Source of the DNA: Hondaea fermentalgiana
Taxonomy: Eukaryota > Sar > Bigyra > Thraustochytrida > Thraustochytriidae
Direction of reading: 5' to 3'
DNA: 64,000 nucleotides
Assembly (NCBI GenBank): GCA_014084085.1
Contig: NPFB01000075.1
Location: 34,302 to 98,301, forward strand
Shown: one piece after another, positions 59,001 to 64,000 of the stretch
How positions within the stretch are numbered: position 1 is the stretch's first letter
Layout of the letters: every line of letters starts with the position of its first letter
Translations under genes and position numbers: made by a program
Notes under the pieces: model-generated
The model's database searches: none
The model's input: only the letters and a program-made list of their open reading frames with translations
Told to the model about the DNA's origin: nothing

Positions 59001-59827
59001 GCCTGTAGTTTTCGCCACCACATGGCATCCTTCGGCTGGGCAAGCTGAATCACACGGAGCAGAATGAATTTGGCGACATCACGCTTTCCTGCCTCGAGGA
59101 GACCGTGCACGACGATAGTCTGCGACCTTAGACCTTTGGAGGTCCAGAGATGTCTGTATGCGCGGTCGACGAGAGAGGTGAAGGACTCGGCGCAGAGTTC
59201 AGAGAGTTCGCCCAAGCCACTGCCAAACGAGCTCGTCTCGTCTGAAGCATCTTCAGTCGCCGCGCTATCCTCGTCGTCGTCGTCTTCGTCGGGAAGATCA
59301 GAGAGAGTTGCCAGTGAGAGAACGTCTGTCTCGTATTTGAAGTTGAGAAAAACGAGCACGTTGGGTCCGAGGGACATGAAGTGAAAGCCGCGATCGTAGC
59401 GAAGACGCAAGTTGTGAAAAAGCGCGGGCGTGGACAGGTCTCTAAAGTCCACGGACATGTGTCCGAGACATTGCAGACTCTCCTTGCCCATGCGGACGAC
59501 CTTGGCGATGGCAGAGGCGCTGAGGGTGACATACCTTGTCCTTCCATTGCGGCGCGTTTTCACACGCCCCGCCTCGTCGTCGCTGGTGAACGTCTCGCGG
59601 ACCTTGGCGGGCGTCCACAGGAGCGTCTTGTCCGGGATCCACACGAGCGTCCCTTTCGTGAACACCTCGTAGGTATGGTCCTCCCTGCGTCTGTCCACGT
59701 ACTCGCGCGACAGCCTCCACCATCGCGGCGTCTTCTCCGGGGCCGTCTCCGCCGCGACCGCCTCCTTCTCCTTCTCCGCCGCCGCCGCCGCCTCCTCCTC
59801 CGCGGCGCCTCCCGTGCCGGTCGCCAT
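56099..59827 (-). CDS. myosin-derived protein with degenerate motor (pseudo-myosin)
   Basis: 1242 residues from the first ATG (59827). The order of myosin head landmarks is kept: N-terminal SH3-like GTLVWIPDKTLLWTPAKV (58-78), then STPALFHNLRLRYDRGFHFMSLGPNVLVFLN, which matches the VLHNLRxRY...GPVLVAxNP segment. Later come a relay-like RDGIARVVYHQLFAYLLALLN (about 461), LEELLKNYRLEAFHAYFSKQ (about 550), HYKGVVSYSIEGFLERI (about 756), a converter-like region and an IQ-like ILSSWARRVLARF. The P-loop reads GLLEAGKRD (about 242-250) instead of GESGAGKTE, switch I NxxSSRFGK is not recognisable, and switch II DIxGFE reads GVLENG. ATPase activity is therefore unlikely. A Ser/Arg-rich insert (57700-57930) and an acidic C-terminus are extra. 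It probably acts as an actin-binding or scaffold protein. Confidence 0.78.
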   Translation of the reverse strand: MATGTGGAAEEEAAAAAEKEKEAVAAETAPEKTPRWWRLSREYVDRRREDHTYEVFTKGTLVWIPDKTLLWTPAKVRETFTSDDEAGRVKTRRNGRTRYVTLSASAIAKVVRMGKESLQCLGHMSVDFRDLSTPALFHNLRLRYDRGFHFMSLGPNVLVFLNFKYETDVLSLATLSDLPDEDDDDEDSAATEDASDETSSFGSGLGELSELCAESFTSLVDRAYRHLWTSKGLRSQTIVVHGLLEAGKRDVAKFILLRVIQLAQPKDAMWWRKLQAADRILHAFGGEEFIRWTDIKILFTKAKTSRGRFFGGWGRRRTRTKADETSDTDANLLGAVYNAFGFSSGSITDRGAESFPAFGMLDDETTREPIREAMATLGMSDAAQDGVEACLRGILEIRSLKFSADVRDDIGDGDSVKSSFSDDPSTILGVSLREMHRALNEKTLVIKGETFRKARPLKDKYAVRDGIARVVYHQLFAYLLALLNNEVAVADKDLDAENIAIEQRDASQGQQAAAMAFSTTHKVSKSNKGLGNVGVIGVLENGTMQADQTSLEELLKNYRLEAFHAYFSKQVAQATADGLKLEGLEVEVPPAYNTGCLELLMSSDSPTSRANFLAYPSGGSRAQDLMHRLSIRGRLSVGRNAAQRTSIKRYSTRRASTKRTSVRRGFPNRSSVSRRKRSAESSFTSRANGSYSSRANGSYASRRTGVSSLGIIQLIEEEVIAPGSSDRGLGNKIARLRPSHKRYLVDAHPLDFQIRHYKGVVSYSIEGFLERIRSNRIPSDVYDLLRECSEIDVLREALSIHSGPAEDIDQAEEFEMRSASAKSNEGIEDRHQGHVESAQTLQREVSRAIGILERTEVYHIACVGTNAACKAGRDFDVRYVSSQTQRMGIIRLITRNVYAGLRGKGIPFQEFLLRYAPCVRPDIMGPIPKSSGPITDMMCQLFKLNGVIRGSYATSPATGAVFVNAQSHYSLETLVSLSKDDAALILSSWARRVLARFEFIRRMHLHIKRTLVKGMDEPSSELMENGIALARKWKLRDNIVNLARQRLLRVEKEDELLASLTEALAKEDGLSVYTLMQECLRIGMTANDFPEVAQALAMLDNVNHYTVTAEDMAEMNRRFAEVALELRLIMNDPTLLLHEDTISDAALSSDEERVNESSEDEYEVDDTASESSEEFIIVNDSSADEYEDVGDYEYDDETSDEEEDDLEDDQLDDQDGYDGDFFDDDLEEESEVGAEVNGASVI

Positions 59828-61406
59828 CTCTGCGGCGCTGCGCCCGCCGCCGTTCGCGCTTTGCCTCCTCCTGCCGCGGCTCGCTCCTCGCGCTGCACGC
59901 GCTGCCGAGCGCGTGAACGTGCCGCATAACTCACAGTCAACCACTGCCAGCCTCGACACGTACTAGATAGGGCTTCTACAAGGCCCCGTCCTTTTCACGA
60001 TACTGGACACGTGCGGCTAGGCCCGCTAGCGCAAACGCCTAGGACGCCGCGGTGTGCGAGGGAGGGAGGGAGCGAGCGAGCGAGCGTTTCCATCTAGTAC
60101 GAGGCCCATACCTATCGCGGCCGGCATGAGTGCCAGGACTCGCCTCGCCTCGCCTCGCCTGGCCTCGCCTGGCCTCGCCTGGCCTCGACTGCGCGGAGAG
60201 GACGACGGAGACGGAGACTGGCCTCGCGCGCGGCACGGCTGCGGAGCGCGTCTGCGCCGGGGCCGCGGAGGCCAGGCCGGCGGCCGGGTGCAGCAGGGTG
60301 CGTGTGCACGTGCAGGGCGGGGCACTCGTTCTGGCCGGGGAGCAGAGCAGAGCAGAGCGGGCAAAAAAGAGGGTGTGCGCATGAACCGACTCGAAGAGGC
60401 GCGCACAACCCGAGCCGCGCGTCGTTCCACCACTGGCCGCAGTGGGAGCCAGGCTGCAGAGGACGAGGGCGGGTTGGTGTAATGCGCGGCGATGCGCTGC
60501 GAGACCCTAACAAAGGGGAATTCTGGACGCGTGTGTTCGGGTGTGGCGGTATTGTGAATAGGGCTCGTGCACGCATATGTCGACACTCCGGTCCGGCGGA
60601 TGGGAGAAATCGGCGAAGATGAGAGCCCTTGGTCATCATTCTTTCGCTAGAGCAATGCCCTAGACTTCGGGAAAAAATCTGCTCGCAATGTTGGGTCAAT
60701 AAGATCAAATTATTCATGGTTGGAGAACAAAAGGTTGCTAGAAAGGAGGTCCGCCGTTGTGGAATGGCGCTCATCAGAATTGCCAAAGACTTGGCGGGTT
60801 TGAGCCGAAAGACGCTGTCCTTTTGCGCAAGAATGACGCACGGGAGCTTGCCGAGGATGATGGTAATTGCGACGAAGATGCTCATGTAGGCGGTAAAAGT
60901 TGCGGAAGGAGTGAAACGAGGATGACGACGAGACACAGAGCAAGACCAGAGAGGAGCAGCCATCGCGTGCGATTGTGAAGCACGTAGACCCTGTCAAATT
61001 GCACTGTATGCGATGCGGGCTTCGTAATACTCTGCAAAACGGACGAGGAAGAGAATTGCGAGAGCGCTTTCGCAGGCGATATGGTTGAAGATGAGAAAGG
61101 TGTGTGTGTGTTGTCTCTGTCCAGCATTGCGATTTTGCTCTGTGAGGAAAGTTATGACGAGCTGCAGAGCAGAATAATGTGCGATGTAACAATATTTTGT
61201 CACTAAATAAATTTACGATGGTAGTGGATAGACTAGCGTTTTGCTTAGCTGACTCTAACATACTTGAAAATTTTCAAAGAGTTTGACCGAGCGCTCTCAG
61301 GAGCGCATCTCGACCACGAGCGCATTTCGCTCTCACCTATCTCCCATGGAAAAAGCCCTGGGCCAGACGCAGACAGACAGCGAACGGACGGCACCGACCC
61401 GACAAG
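59828..61406. other. repeat-bearing intergenic block between pseudo-myosin and F-box gene
   Basis: It contains CTCGC/CTGGC pentamers (60138-60190), the first copy of a direct repeat (60316-60648) and AT-richer sequence to the next start. Frames open on the minus strand here are repeat-encoded and not supported as genes. Confidence 0.6.
60316..60648 (+). repeat. long direct repeat, copy 1
   Basis: The 3' 114 bp (60535-60648) are identical to 63887-64000. The 5' part (about 60316-60397: CACTCGTTCTGGCC, AGAGC units, GTGTGCGCATGAA) also matches 63781-63863. About 130 bp in the middle are absent from the second copy. Confidence 0.95.
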
Positions 61407-63092
61407 ATGGACACAGGCGAGCAGTGCATGAGCGAGCGCGACGCGGGCGCAGGCGAGGGCGAGGGCGCGAGCAAGGTCACGCAGGGGCACCTGACCATGC
61501 GGAAGCTTACCCGCGAGCTGTGGATGACCGTCTTCTCCTTCACGACTCCGTACACTACCTACATCCTCGGTCAGACTTGTCATGACCTGGCCAAAATCGT
61601 CGCCACGGTCAAGGCGACCGAAATCTGGCCGGGGCTGCGGCGCCACGGCGTGCTCAACAGGAAGGAGGAAGAGCTGAGCGTGGCTTACATTACCACGAGC
61701 GCCCAAGAGCTGCTTTACGGCCTGAATAATGGCTTGGCCACCCCAAGCGACTTCTTTGCGCCTCGGCACCGTGTGGGTCCGATTGCGGCCGAGTACGCAT
61801 TGCGTGAGACGTGCTGCGTGTGCTTTAAAGAATGCGTCGCGAAAAAATGGAGCACTGAGAACACCAGTGACTTCTCGTGGCACCCGGATGGCGTGCAGAA
61901 GTGCGGTCTCTACGGTCACCACAAGTGCGTGAACAGCAATCTACCGCGAGATGACTGGGACCAGAAGCTCTTTTCTGCCGGGATGCGGAGGCTCGTGCCG
62001 ATCGACTGCAGACTCGACCAACGGCCAGGGGAATGCATGCAAATGCGCGCAATTGACGCTCAGTTCTTCGCAGGCGAGTCCCTCGATCTCACTGAGCCGG
62101 ATAACAATGACGGATGTGTCTTAAGCAGAAAGATTCTAAGGCAGTGCGAGTTTCGGGTGAATGTTTGTACCGTGGGCACCGAAGTAAGCATGATACCTGG
62201 GCAGCACGACGTTTCCACTGCCGCCATCATTCACTGTGCTGCGCACTGGGACCAGCCTCGCGAAGAGCTGTCGATCCATACCGACGATTTCTTCACGAGG
62301 TCGGATGATGTGAACGCGCAACTATATTCGCTCGTTATGGACGGCCTCAGGGGTGACCTGGCGCGTGTGATCCCCGTTTTCGCGATCCGCTCGTGCCTGC
62401 TGCATTGCAGCACGCTGATGAGCTCCCACATGCCCAATGTCTTACGCCACTGTTCCGCTTGGACAAAACTGCATGCCTTCGAGCACGACGGTTCCTTGCA
62501 TAATGGATCCTCCGTTGAAATTTTCACCTGGGCGTTCTTCACACGCGAGCGCCTGCAGGTGGACGTGAAATTCAGGAAAGCCCATGGGTCTTCCAGAGCG
62601 GAATTCAAACTACGCCAACTCGCCGAGGAGCGTTACAACCTCGTCGACGCCGTTTTAAAGCGCTTGAAAAAGACCCAATGGCACCTCTGCACCGCCACAG
62701 CCTGCGAGGTTTTGCGCTTCGTGCTGCTCGCGTGCTTTCGATTTCCTTACAGCAAGCAACAGATCACGATGGCGATGAAAATGCTGGACCGCTTCATGGG
62801 GCCCATGCCCGTTCTGCTGTCGAGCGGAAAGGCCAAGCTCATTACGGGTCGCGCCGAGGTCGCTTCCCTCGAAGGCGCGACGCGCGCCGCGTATGACGCC
62901 GAAGTTCTGCGGCCGCGCTGGGTGGCCTTTCGGAATGCGTACGGCAATGTCGACTGCAAATTCCCGCCTGGTACGATCACGTCGATCGAAACGGCGCTGT
63001 CTCTGGCAGAGACAGCGATTGAGATGCCAGAGCACTGGGCATCCGCGAACGAGCAACGCGGCGCGCGAAAGAAACGCAAGGTCAAGGCGTGA
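61407..63092 (+). CDS. F-box-like protein with Cys/His-rich region, unknown function
   Basis: 561 residues, single exon. Residues about 30-65 (MRKLTRELWMTVFSFTTPYTTYILGQTCHDLAKIV) resemble an F-box, which would tie a substrate to an SCF ubiquitin ligase. A Cys/His-rich stretch (about 130-180, CCVCFKEC...CGLYGHHKC) may bind zinc. The remainder is helical with no known family. The C-terminus ends ARKKRKVKA, a likely nuclear localisation signal. The gene lies between copies of a long direct repeat 3.35 kb apart, so it may belong to a dispersed repeat-associated gene family. No relatives are seen in this window. Confidence 0.65.
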   Translation: MDTGEQCMSERDAGAGEGEGASKVTQGHLTMRKLTRELWMTVFSFTTPYTTYILGQTCHDLAKIVATVKATEIWPGLRRHGVLNRKEEELSVAYITTSAQELLYGLNNGLATPSDFFAPRHRVGPIAAEYALRETCCVCFKECVAKKWSTENTSDFSWHPDGVQKCGLYGHHKCVNSNLPRDDWDQKLFSAGMRRLVPIDCRLDQRPGECMQMRAIDAQFFAGESLDLTEPDNNDGCVLSRKILRQCEFRVNVCTVGTEVSMIPGQHDVSTAAIIHCAAHWDQPREELSIHTDDFFTRSDDVNAQLYSLVMDGLRGDLARVIPVFAIRSCLLHCSTLMSSHMPNVLRHCSAWTKLHAFEHDGSLHNGSSVEIFTWAFFTRERLQVDVKFRKAHGSSRAEFKLRQLAEERYNLVDAVLKRLKKTQWHLCTATACEVLRFVLLACFRFPYSKQQITMAMKMLDRFMGPMPVLLSSGKAKLITGRAEVASLEGATRAAYDAEVLRPRWVAFRNAYGNVDCKFPPGTITSIETALSLAETAIEMPEHWASANEQRGARKKRKVKA

Positions 63093-64000
63093 GTACCGAT
63101 GGGCGGTGCGAAAATTCACCTATTCGAGCATATAAGTATCGAACAATTCTATGCTGCAAATCAAGACGGTCTTCTTTTCTTGGCGTCTACAAGGTCTGGA
63201 TGCTTCGGCAAAGCTTCCCATGTGAAGAGCGACTCCATTCGGGGCGAGACAAGTTTCATTTTTCTATAAAAAGCACACACATACATTTTTTATAGGTCGC
63301 GGAGTTTTTAGCCCCGTAGGGTATCGGGTAATTTCAATGCGTGTTGTGGTAAGCTCACCGGAGCGGAGGCCCACGAGAGGGAGCAGAGCGAGGAAGGTCA
63401 CTTGTTCGGATCTTTATTGATGTTTTGGGCGAAATGCATTGGTGTGGTGAGTGTCTTTTCTTGTGGGGAGGTCCGCCGCGCCCAATTTCTACGATCATGA
63501 TGCGTACCACCCTCGTAGTCGTCGCCCTGGCCGGCACGACTGCGGGCATTAAAGAAAAGATTAAAAAAAATCGAGTCTTCAAGTGGGACGCCAAGACAAA
63601 TGGCAGAAACTGTACGGGCCCGATCTCTTTGTCCAACACGAACAGCGGGTCTCCGTGAGCAGAAGCTCGTCGTCGCCATGGGGCCACGTGACAATGGCTT
63701 CTTCAGCTCCTGCCTCGCCATAAACGCCGACGGCAACCTCTTTGTCTCAGTGCATTTCTCTGCGGGTAGCACACGAGTTACGCACTCGTTCTGGCCCGAG
63801 CAGAGCAGACTTGAGCAGAGCAGAGCAGAGCAGAGCAGAGCAAAAGAGGCTGTGCGCATGAATCGTCTCGACGGCTGGACGCATGCGTTCGGGTGTGGCG
63901 GTATTGTGAATAGGGCTCGTGCACGCATATGTCGACACTCCGGTCCGGCGGATGGGAGAAATCGGCGAAGATGAGAGCCCTTGGTCATCATTCTTTCGCT
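63093..64000. other. 3' region and start of repeat copy 2
   Basis: About 900 bp. No supported ORF; minus-strand frames overlap the repeat. It ends inside the second repeat copy, which continues beyond the window. Confidence 0.6.
63781..64000 (+). repeat. long direct repeat, copy 2 (runs off window)
   Basis: The last 114 bp equal 60535-60648 base for base. The AGAGC array is longer here (63813-63843). Confidence 0.95.

Noticed and set aside
60112..60963. Minus-strand frame overlapping the 60.5-kb repeat, similar to one at 63398-63991
   Set aside because: The shared peptide reflects the direct repeat DNA itself. The two frames diverge outside it, so I treat them as non-coding repeats, though an expressed repeat ORF cannot be excluded.
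1..64000. tRNA, rRNA or snRNA genes
   Set aside because: I looked in intergenic stretches for tRNA B-box-like GGTTCRANNC and cloverleaf ends and saw no convincing case. A covariance-model scan would be decisive.

Overview
The window looks like nuclear DNA of a GC-rich, gene-dense, intron-poor protist. I favour a heterotrophic stramenopile of the thraustochytrid (Labyrinthulomycetes) kind. About 28 protein genes sit in 64 kb, on both strands, mostly as single long exons. The few introns I can place are short (54, 83, 95 and 98 nt) with standard GT...AG ends (GTACGT, GTAAGT, GTGAGT). The genes are clearly eukaryotic: coatomer epsilon, Rer1, Serinc, a CD36-family protein, a KDEL-tailed DnaJ, REEP/HVA22, a myosin-like protein, a PAXBP1-like factor and a SPAG7-like R3H protein. 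Flagellar and B12-linked genes (EFCAB10-like, class II ribonucleotide reductase) fit a zoosporic, B12-using protist. The lineage assignment is inference. Three runs of exactly 100 N (11724-11823, 28896-28995, 40423-40522) are assembly gaps of unstated true size, all in GC-rich or repetitive DNA.

Layout. 1-8.4 kb: MEK-type protein kinase (5' end cut by the window), drug/metabolite-type transporter, LRR protein, CD36-family membrane protein with extra C-terminal membrane spans. 8.9-11.4 kb: two head-to-head ankyrin-type genes, one with two introns. 11.9-19.5 kb: cytochrome b561, ER DnaJ with KDEL, EFCAB10-like protein, MFSD1-like transporter, a two-exon unknown membrane protein. 20-24 kb: 2-aminoadipate/kynurenine-type aminotransferase and Serinc. 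26-36 kb: adenosylcobalamin-dependent (class II) ribonucleotide reductase, a repeat-rich block holding an unknown four-span membrane protein, PAXBP1-like factor, and a two-domain fatty acyl reductase. 38-48 kb: coatomer epsilon, Rer1, WW-domain/GT7 glycosyltransferase, REEP/HVA22, SPAG7-like protein, Rieske protein, a SERGT/HPAT-like glycosyltransferase. 48.6-64 kb: FHA/tandem-repeat/SAP chromatin protein, class I ribonucleotide reductase large subunit, a myosin-derived protein whose nucleotide-binding motifs are degenerate, and an F-box-like zinc protein between long direct repeats that run off the window end.

How the genes fit together. Secretory-pathway functions recur (COPE, Rer1, KDEL DnaJ, REEP, Serinc, HPAT-like), but eukaryotic neighbours need not be co-regulated. 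The tightest functional pairing is the divergent FHA/SAP gene and RNR large subunit, which share a 1.05-kb promoter with MluI-box-like elements. Two unrelated deoxynucleotide-synthesis enzymes (class I and class II RNR) lie only 27 kb apart.

Most unusual material: (1) class II plus class I RNR together; (2) an apparently motor-dead myosin; (3) a WW-GT7 fusion with no membrane anchor; (4) two 3-kb blocks, each a single-exon unknown gene framed by near-identical direct repeats (28.5-31.6 kb and 60.5-64 kb), which may be mobile or recombination-derived gene cassettes; (5) an FHA protein with six near-perfect 27-residue TP-containing repeats and two SAP domains; (6) a CD36 protein with an added multi-span module.
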